Position numbers and translations under genes: made by a program
Part shown: piece after piece, positions 38,041-47,237 of the stretch
How positions within the stretch are numbered: the stretch's first letter is position 1
Layout of the letters: each line of letters begins with the position of its first letter
The notes under the pieces: generated by a model
What the model was told of the DNA's origin: nothing
The model's database searches: none
What the model saw: the letters and a program-made list of their open reading frames with translations, nothing else
Assembly: GCA_963719325.1 (NCBI GenBank)
Contig: CAVRBW010000021.1
Location: 69,261 to 133,260 of the forward strand
Direction of reading: 5' to 3'
Length of the DNA stretch: 64,000 bases
Source: DATBLE01 sp963719325
GTDB taxonomy: Bacteria; Actinomycetota; Thermoleophilia; Gaiellales; Gaiellaceae

Positions 38041-39147
38041 GTGGCGGTCGCGGTCGCAACCCTCGACTCGATCCGCGAGAAGGTGGAGGTCGGCGAGCGT
38101 CTCGACTTCGACGACGGGCTGGCGCTCTTCGAGTCGGACGACGTCCTCGCCCTGGGCGAGCTCGCGGACACCGCGCGGCGCCTCCGCGGTGGGACCGACG
38201 ACGTCTACTTCGTCCAGAACCTGTACCTGCACCAGACGAACGTCTGCCGCGTCAAGTGCAAGTTCTGCGCTTTCGCGTTCACGCAGAAGCAGCCGCAGGC
38301 CTACACGTACAGTGCCGAGGAGGTCGTCGAGCAAGCGCTGCGGCAGTACGAGATCGCGCCGTTCACCGAGATCCACGTCGTCAACGGCGAGAGCCCCCAC
38401 GTCGACCTCGCGTACTACGCGGATGCGGTCCGGGCGCTCCACCAGGCGCTTCCCGACGTGCACCTGAAGATGTTCACGGCGAGCGAGATCCACCACATGT
38501 CCACGCTGTCCGGCCTGCCGTACGAACAGGTGCTGCGCGAGCTGCGCGCCGCGGGCCTCGGGTCGCTCACCGGTGGCGGCGCGGAGATCTTCGCCGACCG
38601 CGTCCGGCGCCTGGTCGCACCGGGCAAGGAGCATCCCGACCGCTGGTTCGAGGTGCACCGGGTCGCGCACTCGCTCGGGATCCCGACGCACTGCACGATG
38701 CTCTACGGGCACGTCGAGACCAACGAGGAGCGGGTCGACCACCTGTTGCGGCTGCGAGAGCAGCAGGACGAGACGGGCGGGTTCCTCGCGTTCATCCCGC
38801 TGGCCTTCCATCCGGAGAACACCGTCTTCGAGCGCCGCGGCTGGCGTCACACGACCGGCACCGACGACCTGAAGGTGATCGCGGTCTCGCGCCTGCTGCT
38901 CGACAACGTCACGAACCTGAAGGCGTACTGGATCATGATGGGACTGCCGATGGCCCAGGTCGCGCTCCACTTCGGAGCCAACGACGTCCAGGGCACGCTC
39001 GTGCGGGAGGAGATCTTCCATCGCGCGGGCGCGCAGACCGAGCAGGAGCAGAAGATCGGCAGCCTCGTCCGCTTCATCAGAGAGGCTGGGCGGGTCCCGG
39101 TGCAGCGCGACACGCTCTACAACGATCTCCGGAGGTGGGACGACTGA
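38041..39147 (+). CDS. mqnE: Aminofutalosine synthase MqnE (radical SAM)
   Basis: 368 residues from GTG 38041. Radical SAM cluster NVCRVKCKFCAFAFTQKQ (CxxxCxxC), EIHVVNGESPHVDLAYY, SLTGGGAEIFADRVR, THCTMLYGHVETNEERVDHLL and GGFLAFIPLAFHPENT match MqnE more closely than MqnC or CofH. It joins 3-[(1-carboxyvinyl)oxy]benzoate to SAM to form aminofutalosine. Confidence 0.9.
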   Translation: MAVAVATLDSIREKVEVGERLDFDDGLALFESDDVLALGELADTARRLRGGTDDVYFVQNLYLHQTNVCRVKCKFCAFAFTQKQPQAYTYSAEEVVEQALRQYEIAPFTEIHVVNGESPHVDLAYYADAVRALHQALPDVHLKMFTASEIHHMSTLSGLPYEQVLRELRAAGLGSLTGGGAEIFADRVRRLVAPGKEHPDRWFEVHRVAHSLGIPTHCTMLYGHVETNEERVDHLLRLREQQDETGGFLAFIPLAFHPENTVFERRGWRHTTGTDDLKVIAVSRLLLDNVTNLKAYWIMMGLPMAQVALHFGANDVQGTLVREEIFHRAGAQTEQEQKIGSLVRFIREAGRVPVQRDTLYNDLRRWDD

Positions 39148-39905
39148 TCCGTCTCGGCCGCATCAGCTACGTGAACATGGCGCCGGTCTTCTATCGGCTC
39201 GAGCACGACGTCGAGGAAGTGACCGGGGTGCCGACCGACCTGAACGGTCGGCTGGTCGCCGGCGAGATCGACCTCGCCCCGATCTCGTCGATCGAGTGGG
39301 CTCGTCACGCCGATCGGCTGCGGATCCTGCCGCGGTTGTGCGTCGGCTCCGAAGGAGCGGTGGACTCGATCCAGCTCGTCTCGCGAGTACCGCTCGAGCA
39401 GGTGCGCCGTGTGGCCGTGACGCCGGAGAGCGCCACGTCGGTCGTGCTCACGAAGGTGCTCCTACCCGAGGCCGAGCACGTCCCCCTCGGGAACGAGGCC
39501 GATGCCAAACTGCTGATCGGCGACGCCGCGCTGAAGAGCGCCTTCGAGGATCCGACGCCGCACTACGACCTCGGCCGGCTGTGGCTGGAACGGACCGGCC
39601 TGCCGATGGTCTTCGCCGTCTTCGCGGCGCCCGAGCCGGTGGCGGCGGGCATGGCGGTGCTCGAGGGAGCGCTCGTCGACTCGGTCCGGCGCGCGCGCGC
39701 CGAACCGGAGCAGCTGGCCCACGAGGCGAGCGAGCGCTACGGCTACCCGGCCGGCTTTCTCGCCCGCTACTTCGAGAAGCTGCGCTACCGCTTCGGGCCG
39801 CGGGAGCGCGCGGGCCTGTACTCGTTCCTCGAGCTGGCGCACGAGGTCGGCGAGCTGGACGTCGTGCCGGAGATGCGCTTCGTCGCCGACGAGGTGACGG
39901 TGTGA
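39135..39905 (+). CDS. mqnA: Chorismate dehydratase MqnA
   Basis: 256 residues from GTG 39135, 13 bases inside mqnE. LIRLGRISYVNMAPVFYRLE, GRLVAGEIDLAPISSIEWARH, AVTPESATSVVLTKVLL and KLLIGDAALKSAFEDPTPHYDLGRLWLERTGLPMVFAVF give the periplasmic-binding-protein-like MqnA fold. Converts chorismate to the MqnE substrate. Start chosen because it retains the conserved first strand. Confidence 0.9.
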   Translation: MGRLIRLGRISYVNMAPVFYRLEHDVEEVTGVPTDLNGRLVAGEIDLAPISSIEWARHADRLRILPRLCVGSEGAVDSIQLVSRVPLEQVRRVAVTPESATSVVLTKVLLPEAEHVPLGNEADAKLLIGDAALKSAFEDPTPHYDLGRLWLERTGLPMVFAVFAAPEPVAAGMAVLEGALVDSVRRARAEPEQLAHEASERYGYPAGFLARYFEKLRYRFGPRERAGLYSFLELAHEVGELDVVPEMRFVADEVTV

Positions 39906-41038
39906 CCACGACGGCCACGTCCCGGGGACAGTCCCTGGGACACGGTCGGAATGGCCGTGTCCGTGAAGTCCTCGACACGGCGCTCGACGGCGGGCGGATC
40001 ACGGACGAGGACGCGATCGCGCTGCTCGAGTCGCGAGACCTCGTCGCCGTCGGCCGGGTCGCAAACGAGCTCCGGGCGCGACGAACCGACCCGGGCCGGG
40101 TCACCTTCATCGTCGACCGGAACGTCAACTACACGAACGTCTGCTACACCGACTGCGATTTCTGCGCGTTCTATCGCCGTCCCGGAGATACCCGCGAGGG
40201 CTACCTGCTCCCGAAGGCGGTGATCTTCAAGAAGATCGAGGAGACGCTCGCCCTGGGCGGGACGGGCCTGTTGATGCAGGGAGGCCACCACCCCGACCTC
40301 GGCGTCGAGTACTACGAGGACCTCTTCAGCTCGATCAAGGCGCGCTACCCGATCCACCTGCACGCGCTCTCTCCTTCGGAGGTACAGCATGCGGCCCGCC
40401 GTTCGAAGCTGAGCATCCCGGAGACCCTCACGCGTCTCCGGGACGCGGGACTCGACTCCATTCCGGGAGGCGGCGCCGAGATCCTGGTCGACCGCGTCCG
40501 GAAGATCATCTCGCCGAAGAAGACCACCTCGAAGGAGTGGCTCGACGTCATGCGCCACGCCCAGCGGATCGGGATGTCGACGACCGCGACGATGATGTAC
40601 GGCCACGTCGAGACCCTCCCGGAGCGCGTCGAGCACATGCGCAGGATCCGCGAGCTCCAGGACGAGACGCGCGGCTTCCGCGCCTTCATCTCCTGGACGT
40701 TCCAGGACGACGGCAACCGCCTCGGCGCGAAGGTTCCGCGCGAGGGGATGCCGACCTCGTTCGACTACCTGCTCACCCAGGCGGTGAGCCGCATCTACCT
40801 GGACAACGTCGACCACATCCAGTCGTCCTGGGTGACCCAGGGACTGAAGATCGGCCAGGTCGCGCTCGAGTTCGGCGCCGACGACCTCGGGTCGGTGATG
40901 ATCGAGGAAAACGTCGTCTCCGCCGCCGGAACGACCCACCGCACGTCGACCGAGGAGCTCGTCCACCTGATCCGCAGGGCCGGGAAGGTGCCGGTTCAGC
41001 GCGACACGCTGTACCGCGACGTCAAGGTCTGGGACTAG
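39902..41038 (+). CDS. mqnC: Cyclic dehypoxanthinyl futalosine synthase MqnC (radical SAM)
   Basis: 378 residues from GTG 39902 (GTGA overlap with mqnA). Radical SAM motif NVCYTDCDFCAFYRRPGD, then LLMQGGHHPDLGVEYYEDLF, HALSPSEVQHAARRSKL, SIPGGGAEILVDRVRKIISP and FISWTFQDDGNRLG. Cyclises dehypoxanthine futalosine. The first ~20 residues contain a palindromic insert (39919-39941) that homology does not need. mqnB, mqnD and the prenyltransferase are not in the window. Confidence 0.92.
   Translation: MTTTATSRGQSLGHGRNGRVREVLDTALDGGRITDEDAIALLESRDLVAVGRVANELRARRTDPGRVTFIVDRNVNYTNVCYTDCDFCAFYRRPGDTREGYLLPKAVIFKKIEETLALGGTGLLMQGGHHPDLGVEYYEDLFSSIKARYPIHLHALSPSEVQHAARRSKLSIPETLTRLRDAGLDSIPGGGAEILVDRVRKIISPKKTTSKEWLDVMRHAQRIGMSTTATMMYGHVETLPERVEHMRRIRELQDETRGFRAFISWTFQDDGNRLGAKVPREGMPTSFDYLLTQAVSRIYLDNVDHIQSSWVTQGLKIGQVALEFGADDLGSVMIEENVVSAAGTTHRTSTEELVHLIRRAGKVPVQRDTLYRDVKVWD
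39919..39941. repeat. Palindrome inside the mqnC coding start
   Basis: GTCCCGGGGAC-A-GTCCCTGGGAC, 11-base arms with one mismatch, translated as part of TSRGQSLGH in MqnC. Resembles intergenic palindromes elsewhere but is read as protein. Confidence 0.5.
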
Positions 41039-41041
41039 GCG

Positions 41042-41047
41042 TATTCT
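41042..41047 (+). promoter_or_regulatory. -10 box (TATTCT), leaderless type
   Basis: TATTCT begins 4 bases after the mqnC stop and ends 7 bases before GTG 41055. Confidence 0.5.
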
Positions 41048-41054
41048 CGCCGCG

Positions 41055-41729
41055 GTGCTTGTCGCATCGATCACGCACAGCATCACCTCCTTCGTCGGCA
41101 ACCACGGGCTGTACGCCGTTTTCGCACTCATGGTCGTCGACGCCGTCTTCCCCGCCGCGAGCGAGTTGGTGATGATCTACGGCGGCGCCCTCGCCGCCGG
41201 CGCGGTGGCGGGCGGGCACGTCGTCTTGTTCGGCAACCGGATCGACACCGCCGCGTGGGGGTTCGTCGCCGTCTCGCTCGCCGGGACGATCGGGTACCTG
41301 GCCGGATCGCTGGCCGGCTGGGGGATCGGCGTGTACGGCGGCCGGCCGCTGCTCGAACGGCACGGCCGCTGGTTTCACCTCTCCCCGGCCACGATCGCCC
41401 GGGCGGAAGCCTGGTTCGAGCGCCGCGGCGACTGGGCGGTCTTTCTCGGCCGCGTCACGCCGGTCGTCCGTTCGTTCATCTCCATCCCGGCCGGCGTCTT
41501 CCGCTCGCCGCTCCCCCGGTACGCGCTGCTGACGCTGCTCGGCTCGGCGATCTGGTGCTTCGCGCTGGCCGGAGCGGGCTGGGGTGTCGGAACCGGTTAC
41601 CAGCGGGTACACGAAGATTTCCGTTGGGTGGATTACGCTGTCATCGCCGTGGTCTGTCTCGCCGCGGCGTGGCTGCTGGTTCGCCGACGCTCTACCAGGG
41701 TCGACCGTGCCAATGATCCCGCTCGTTGA
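41055..41729 (+). CDS. DedA/SNARE-associated family membrane protein
   Basis: 224 residues from GTG 41055. DedA signature: GLYAVFALMVVDAVFPAASELVMIYGGALAAG, GYLAGSLAGWGIGVYGG, WAVFLGRVTPVVRSFISIPAGVFR and LGSAIWCFALAGAGWGVG, with about five hydrophobic segments. Members flip polyprenyl-phosphate or phospholipids, which suits the nearby polysaccharide and UppP genes. Overlaps the DegT gene by 17 bases. Confidence 0.88.
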   Translation: MLVASITHSITSFVGNHGLYAVFALMVVDAVFPAASELVMIYGGALAAGAVAGGHVVLFGNRIDTAAWGFVAVSLAGTIGYLAGSLAGWGIGVYGGRPLLERHGRWFHLSPATIARAEAWFERRGDWAVFLGRVTPVVRSFISIPAGVFRSPLPRYALLTLLGSAIWCFALAGAGWGVGTGYQRVHEDFRWVDYAVIAVVCLAAAWLLVRRRSTRVDRANDPAR

Positions 41730-42795
41730 CGTCAAGGCGCAGTACGCGCCCCTGATCCCAGAGCTCGAGCAGTGCTTTGCCGAGGTCGTGGAGTCCGGCC
41801 GGTTCATCCTCGGCCCGAACGTGGCCGCATTCGAGCAGGAAGCCGCCGCCTACCTCGGCGTTCCGGCGACGGTCGGGGTCGCGAACGGCACGGACGCGAT
41901 CGTGCTCGCGCTCGACGCGATGGGGATCGGCGCCGGCGACGAGGTGATCTGCCCCGCGTTCACCTTCTACGCGACCGCCGAGGCGATCGCACGCATCGGC
42001 GCGACCCCCGTCTTCGCCGACATCGACCCGGTGACGATGAACCTCGACCCAGAGGACGCCGCCGCCAAGATCACGCCGCAAACGAAGGCGATCATGCCGG
42101 TGCACCTCTTCGGCCGGCCGGCGCCCCTCGCAGAGCTCGCGGCGCTGGGTCTGCCTCTGGTCGAGGACGCCGCGCAGGCATTCGGCGCCGCCGGGATCGC
42201 GCAGACGGGAGTCGCCTCCACCTTCAGCTTCTTCCCGACCAAGAACCTCTTCGCTCTCGGAGACGGCGGCCTGGTCGCTGCGACCGACGAGGACGTGGCT
42301 GCTCGGGTTCGGCTCCTGCGCTTCCACGGCTCGCGCGACAAAGTCGACTTCGACCTGGTCGGCTACAACTCCCGGCTCGACGAGATCCACGCTGCCGCCT
42401 TGCGCCTGTTCCTGCCCGAGCTCGACGGCTGGAACCGGGCGCGACGCGACGCCGCGGCACGGTACGCGGAGCTCGGCCTCGGCGAGCTCTGCCAGCTGCC
42501 GCTCGACGCGCCCGGCCACGTCTACCACATGTACGTCGTCAGGTCCGAGGAGCGCGAGCGGCTCGCGACGGCGCTGAAATCGGCGGGGATCTCCTGTGCC
42601 GCCTACTACGTGACGCCTCTCCATCTGCAGCCGGCGCTGCGCTTCCTCGGGTACGAGCCGGGCTCGCTGCCCGAGACCGAGCGCGCGGCGCGCGAGAACC
42701 TCGCGCTGCCGATGTGGGCGGGCATCGACGCCGAGACGCAGGAGCAGGTTGTCTCGGCGATGCGGGAGGCGTCCGCGGTCGGCGCACCGCGATGA
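41713..42795 (+). CDS. DegT/DnrJ/EryC1/StrS sugar aminotransferase
   Basis: 360 residues from ATG 41713. MIPLVDVKAQYAPLIPELE at the start, GVANGTDAIVLALDAMGIG, CPAFTFYATAEAIARIGATPVFADID, the PLP lysine in FSFFPTKNLFALGDGG, and HGSRDKVDFDLVGYNSRLDEIHAA. A PLP aminotransferase acting on a nucleotide-bound keto sugar; the next gene supplies such a keto sugar. Confidence 0.9.
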   Translation: MIPLVDVKAQYAPLIPELEQCFAEVVESGRFILGPNVAAFEQEAAAYLGVPATVGVANGTDAIVLALDAMGIGAGDEVICPAFTFYATAEAIARIGATPVFADIDPVTMNLDPEDAAAKITPQTKAIMPVHLFGRPAPLAELAALGLPLVEDAAQAFGAAGIAQTGVASTFSFFPTKNLFALGDGGLVAATDEDVAARVRLLRFHGSRDKVDFDLVGYNSRLDEIHAAALRLFLPELDGWNRARRDAAARYAELGLGELCQLPLDAPGHVYHMYVVRSEERERLATALKSAGISCAAYYVTPLHLQPALRFLGYEPGSLPETERAARENLALPMWAGIDAETQEQVVSAMREASAVGAPR

Positions 42796-44678
42796 CCTTT
42801 CCGATCAACCGGCATCGGCTCTGGCAGCTCGCGGTCGACGCGGTCCTCGTGGTGGCGGCCTGGTACCTCGCGTTCCGCCTCCGCTTCGACCCTCGGATCC
42901 CGCCGTACTACCACACGCTGTTCACCCGGACGATCTGGATCGTCGCGCTGATCCAGCTCGTCGTCTTCGTCCTCTTCGGCTTCTACAACCGCTGGTGGCG
43001 GTACGTCTCCACGCGCGACATGTGGGGCGCGGCCCGCGGAGTCGCCGTCGCCTGTCTCGTCTCCAGCGTCGTCGTCTACTTCGTCAACCCCGTCGACCAG
43101 GTGCGGCTGCCGCGCTCGGTCGCGATCATGGACTGGCTCCTCCTGCTCGCGTTCGTCGCGGGCGCGCGCATGCTCGCACGAACCCTGATGGAACGCCCGA
43201 GCGCCCGGGGGCTCGTCGCGCGAGGCAGGGAGGTGGTGATCGTCGGTGCCGGCGACGCCGCCCAGCTGATCGTCAAGGAGATGCAGAGGAGCTCCTCGCT
43301 CGGCTACACGCCCATCGGGTTGATCGACGACGACCCGCGCAAGAAGAACCTGCGCCTGCACAACGTTCGGGTGCTGGGGACGACGGACGAGCTGCGCAAG
43401 ATCCTCGCCGACTACCGCCCCGACGAGGTGCTGATCGCGATCCCGTCCGGTTCGGGCATCGTGCGCCAGCGCGTCGTGGACATCACCCGCGAGGCGGCGG
43501 TCCCGGTGAAGACGCTGCCTGCGATCCACGAGCTGATCTCCGGCGACCTCGGCCTCGCGGGTCAGATCCGCCCGGTCGAGGTCGAAGACGTGCTCGGCCG
43601 CGAGCCCGTCGAGGTCGACCTGCACGCGGTCGCGGCGTACCTCGCGAACGCGACGGTTCTCGTCAGCGGCGCGGGGGGCTCGATCGGCTCCGAGCTCTGC
43701 CGGCAGATCGCCCGCATCGGCTGCAAGCGGCTGATCCTCGTCGAGCGAAGCGAGGCGGCCCTGTTCGACATCGAGCGAGAGCTCGTCTCGGAGCGCGGCT
43801 TCGCACCGAGCGTTCCGGTGCTCGCCGACGTCGGCGACCGCGCCCGAATGCGGCGAGTGTTCGAGCGCTACACGCCGTCGATCGTCTTCCACGCCGCGGC
43901 GTACAAGCACGTGCCCCTGATGGAGGCCAACCCGCTCGAGTCGGTCCGCAACAACACGCTGGCGACGAAGGCGATCGCCGAGGTCGCGATCGAGTTCGGC
44001 GTCGAGCGCTTCCTGCTCGTGTCCACGGACAAGGCCGTGAACCCGAAGACGGTGATGGGCCAGTCGAAGGCGATCTGCGAATGGATCGTCGAGGCATACG
44101 GAGCGCAGGTCGACGTGAGCACCCGCTTCGTCGCCGTTCGCTTCGGGAACGTCCTCGGCTCCTCCGGGAGCGTGATTCCGATCTTCCGCCGGCAGATCGC
44201 GCGCGGGGGCCCGGTGGGAGTGACGCATCCGGAGATGACCCGGTACTTCATGACCATCCCCGAAGCCGTCTCCCTGATCGTGCAGGCGGGGTCGATCGGG
44301 CGATCGGGTCAGGTCTTCGTCCTCGACATGGGCGAACCGGTCGCGATCGTCGACCTGGCGCGAAACATGATCCGGCTCTCCGGCAAGGAGCCGGACCGCG
44401 ACATCGCGATCGAGTTCGTCGGCGTTCGCCCCGGTGAGAAGCTGCACGAGGAGCTCTGGGGTGACGGCGAGTCTGTCGGCGCCACCCCGCATCCGAAGAT
44501 CCTCGCGGTCACGCGGCCCGGGATCGACGCGGCCTGGCTCGAGGACGAGCTCGCCGAGTTGCAGCGCCTCGTCGGCGCGGGTGAGACGCTCGAGCTCGTC
44601 TCGAAGCTCGGCGCGATGATCAAGGAACCGCAGCGCGCGGGCAGCGCCGCGCGTGCGCAATCCGAGACAGTCTCGTAG
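42792..44678 (+). CDS. Membrane-bound nucleoside-diphosphate sugar 4,6-dehydratase (CapD/FlaA1/WbpM-like)
   Basis: 628 residues from ATG 42792 (ATGA overlap). Four N-terminal helices, a first Rossmann domain (VVIVGAGDAAQLIVKEMQRS, residues ~150) and a second, catalytic one (LVSGAGGSIGSELCRQIARIG, residues ~290). HAAAYKHVPLMEANPLESVRNN and SMGQSK-type VMGQSKAICEWIV carry the active-site residues of the Met-x-x-x-Lys subclass. Makes a 4-keto-6-deoxy UDP-sugar for the aminotransferase before it. Full length for the large form. Confidence 0.9.
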   Translation: MTFPINRHRLWQLAVDAVLVVAAWYLAFRLRFDPRIPPYYHTLFTRTIWIVALIQLVVFVLFGFYNRWWRYVSTRDMWGAARGVAVACLVSSVVVYFVNPVDQVRLPRSVAIMDWLLLLAFVAGARMLARTLMERPSARGLVARGREVVIVGAGDAAQLIVKEMQRSSSLGYTPIGLIDDDPRKKNLRLHNVRVLGTTDELRKILADYRPDEVLIAIPSGSGIVRQRVVDITREAAVPVKTLPAIHELISGDLGLAGQIRPVEVEDVLGREPVEVDLHAVAAYLANATVLVSGAGGSIGSELCRQIARIGCKRLILVERSEAALFDIERELVSERGFAPSVPVLADVGDRARMRRVFERYTPSIVFHAAAYKHVPLMEANPLESVRNNTLATKAIAEVAIEFGVERFLLVSTDKAVNPKTVMGQSKAICEWIVEAYGAQVDVSTRFVAVRFGNVLGSSGSVIPIFRRQIARGGPVGVTHPEMTRYFMTIPEAVSLIVQAGSIGRSGQVFVLDMGEPVAIVDLARNMIRLSGKEPDRDIAIEFVGVRPGEKLHEELWGDGESVGATPHPKILAVTRPGIDAAWLEDELAELQRLVGAGETLELVSKLGAMIKEPQRAGSAARAQSETVS

Positions 44679-44701
44679 CAGTCGCCGGCCAGCGGCCACC
44701 G

Positions 44702-44707
44702 TACCAT
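44702..44707 (+). promoter_or_regulatory. -10 box (TACCAT), leaderless type
   Basis: TACCAT ends 6 bases before ATG 44714. Confidence 0.45.
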
Positions 44708-44713
44708 CGGGGA

Positions 44714-46519
44714 ATGGAGCTGAACGCGGAGCAGCGCCGCGCAGTCGAGGCCGTCCGCGGGCCTGTCTGCATCCTCGCCGGTGCCGGGTCCGGCAAGACC
44801 ACGACGATCACGCACCGGATCGCCAACCAGATCGCCTCGGGCGCGTTCCAGCGCTCGCAGGTCATCGCGGTCACCTTCACGGACAAGGCGGCCGGAGAGA
44901 TGCGCTCGCGGCTCGCAGCCCTCGGAGTCCCCGGCGTGCGGGCGAGCACCTTCCATTCCGCCGCCCTGTCCCAGCTGCGCTACTTCCGTCCGGACGCCGT
45001 CGGAAAGATCCTCGCCTCCAAGGTTCTGCTGCTCCGGCAGCTTGCGAACTCGCTGCCGCCGCCCTTCAAGTTTCGGCCCGCCGGCGATCTCGCGACCGAG
45101 ATCGAGTGGGCGCGCAACCGGCGCGTCACACCGGCGCGGTACCTCGACTCGCTCGACGGGCACGCGCCGCCGATTCCGGCGGATCTGATGATCCGGATCT
45201 ACAAGCGCTACGAGGCGCGGAAGCACGAGCAGGGCCTGATGGACTTCGAGGATCTCCTCGAGCGCGCGATCGAGCTCTTCGACGACGAGCGCGCAGCCGC
45301 CGAGTTCCGTGAGCGCTACCACGCGTTCACGGTCGACGAGTACCAGGACGTCAACGTGCTCCAGCAGTCACTGCTCGATCGCTGGTTGGGCACCCGGGAC
45401 GACGTTTGCGTCGTCGGCGACGACTACCAGTCGATCTACGGGTTCACCGGGGCGAGCGCCGCGTACCTGCTCGACTTGCCGAGGCGCTTCCCGCACGCGG
45501 CGGTGATCCGCCTGGAGGAGAACTACCGCTCGACGCCGGAGGTGCTTCAGCTCGCGAACCGGCTGGTTCCGAAGCTCGGCGGGGCCGAGAAGGTCCTGCG
45601 GGCGGTTCGTCCCGGCGGTCCCGAGCCCGAGGTGCGGCCGTTCGGCACCGCCGGAGCAGAGGCGGCGTTCGCGGTCGAGCGGATTCGCGCTGCGAGCTGT
45701 CCCCTGGAGGAGATCGCCGTCCTGTGCCGCACGAATGCACGCCTCGCGGACTTCGAGGAGGTGCTCGCCGAGGCGTCGATTCCCTTCCAGGGGGCCTCGC
45801 TGCTCGAGCGGCCGGCCGCGCGGCGGCTGTTGCGCGTGCTCGAATCGGCTGCGCCGGCCGAGCAGGTGCGGCGAATCGCGCTCGACCACGGCTGGCTGCC
45901 GGATCCGCCGGACCGGCTCGGCGAGCGAGAGCAGACGCGGCAGAACGACCTGCTGCGGCTCGTCAGGCTGGCGGAGCAGACCGGCGGGACCGGGGCGGAC
46001 TTCCGCGCCGAGCTCGTGCGCCGGTTCGGCGACGGTGGCGCGCAACGCCGCGGCGTCAACCTGCTCACCTACCACGCTGCGAAGGGGCTCGAGTTCGAGC
46101 TCGTCCTCCTACCGCGGCTGGAGGAGAAGGAGCTCCCCTGCAGGCAGGCGCAGACGCCGGCGGAGCTCGCGGAGGAACGCCGCCTGCTCTACGTCGGGAT
46201 GACGAGGGCCAAGCGCGAGCTCGCGATCACGTGGGTGGGGAAGCCGAGCCGGTTCCTGCTCGAGCTCGGCTCCGGGGCCGACGGGGTGGTCGCCGTGCCG
46301 GCGGCCTTCGAGGCCCTGCGGGCGTGGCGGCTGCGCCGGGCCCGGACCGACGACGTGCCGGCCTTTCACGTCTTCCACAACTCGACGCTCGAGGAGATCG
46401 CCGCCCGCTGTCCGCGCAGCCTCGCCGAGCTCGCCGCCGTCTCCGGCGTGGGGCCGGCGAAGCTCGAGCGGTACGGCGAGGAGGTGCTCGCCGCGCTCGG
46501 CGCCGCCGCGCCGGTGTGA
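44714..46519 (+). CDS. UvrD/Rep superfamily 1 DNA helicase with C-terminal HRDC domain
   Basis: 601 residues from ATG 44714. Helicase motifs: I ILAGAGSGKTTTITHRI, II FTVDEYQDVN, III VGDDYQSIYGFTGA, IV RLEENYRSTPEVLQLAN, V LLTYHAAKGLEFELVLLP, VI RRLLYVGMTRAKRELAITW. The last ~70 residues form an HRDC domain (STLEEIAARCPRSLAELAAVSGVGPAKLERYGEEVL). The 2A region is compact. This is the UvrD-like helicase plus HRDC layout common in actinobacteria; role in DNA repair. Confidence 0.9.
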   Translation: MELNAEQRRAVEAVRGPVCILAGAGSGKTTTITHRIANQIASGAFQRSQVIAVTFTDKAAGEMRSRLAALGVPGVRASTFHSAALSQLRYFRPDAVGKILASKVLLLRQLANSLPPPFKFRPAGDLATEIEWARNRRVTPARYLDSLDGHAPPIPADLMIRIYKRYEARKHEQGLMDFEDLLERAIELFDDERAAAEFRERYHAFTVDEYQDVNVLQQSLLDRWLGTRDDVCVVGDDYQSIYGFTGASAAYLLDLPRRFPHAAVIRLEENYRSTPEVLQLANRLVPKLGGAEKVLRAVRPGGPEPEVRPFGTAGAEAAFAVERIRAASCPLEEIAVLCRTNARLADFEEVLAEASIPFQGASLLERPAARRLLRVLESAAPAEQVRRIALDHGWLPDPPDRLGEREQTRQNDLLRLVRLAEQTGGTGADFRAELVRRFGDGGAQRRGVNLLTYHAAKGLEFELVLLPRLEEKELPCRQAQTPAELAEERRLLYVGMTRAKRELAITWVGKPSRFLLELGSGADGVVAVPAAFEALRAWRLRRARTDDVPAFHVFHNSTLEEIAARCPRSLAELAAVSGVGPAKLERYGEEVLAALGAAAPV

Positions 46520-46643
46520 GGCAGACCAGGACGCGCGCACCGCGGCGAGGCTCCCGACGGTCGGACGCCATGAGGGAAAACCCGGGTCGGCTCTCCGTCG
46601 GCGCCCCGATGCCGCGCCACGCTCGCAGTCGCAAGCTGAGGGT

Positions 46644-47237
46644 GTGGTTGCGAGAGCCGTCGAGCAAGCCGCATCCGACCTCCGTCGACTGCGCCACGAC
46701 GTGTGGCAGCAGCTCGGCCTCGCCTCAGCTGCCTTCGCCTTCGCGCTGGTGGCCAGCGAGCTTGGACCCGCGTTCGCAGTGCCGCTCCTCGTCGGCGGCT
46801 TCGGGTCGTCGGTGCTCTTCCTCCGTGCGCTGCTGCGGCGATTCGAGCTACTGGACACGCTCGTCGCCGACCGCGACACCTACGCGATCCCGGAGGTTCG
46901 CAGGTGCGCCGAGCAAGCCGCCACGCCGAAGAACCGGCATCAGCTCGCGTGCTCGGTCCGCTCGCTGCTGAGCCAGCCGGGGCCGGCGTTCGAGCGGCGG
47001 GTTCGTGCAGCCGCGACCGACCTCGAGGCGCTCGTCGCCGCGCTCGAAGACGACGGCCTCTCGCTCGATCCTGCTGCCGCCATTGCCTGTGGCCGGCTGC
47101 TCAACAACGTGGCCGAGAGTCCGCTTCGCAACCCTGCGATTCCGCCGGCGTACGTCTACTCCCGGGTCGCCCAGATCCTCGCCGGCTTCAGCCCGTTACA
47201 GGAGGAGATCGAGCAAGAGGCGAGGGTCGCGGCGTAG
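46644..47237 (+). CDS. Membrane protein of unknown function
   Basis: 197 residues from GTG 46644. Two close hydrophobic segments (LGLASAAFAFALVASELGPAFAVPLLVGGF) near the N-terminus, followed by a soluble helical region of ~140 residues (LLSQPGPAFERRVRAAATDLEALVAALED). No family recognised. Its end overlaps the DUF354 gene tail to tail by 42 bases. The 124 bases before it hold no visible gene. Confidence 0.5.
   Translation: MVARAVEQAASDLRRLRHDVWQQLGLASAAFAFALVASELGPAFAVPLLVGGFGSSVLFLRALLRRFELLDTLVADRDTYAIPEVRRCAEQAATPKNRHQLACSVRSLLSQPGPAFERRVRAAATDLEALVAALEDDGLSLDPAAAIACGRLLNNVAESPLRNPAIPPAYVYSRVAQILAGFSPLQEEIEQEARVAA

Noticed and set aside
41707..41715. GTG 41707 as start of the DegT aminotransferase
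   Set aside because: ATG 41713 two codons later matches the usual family start (MIPLVDVKAQY).
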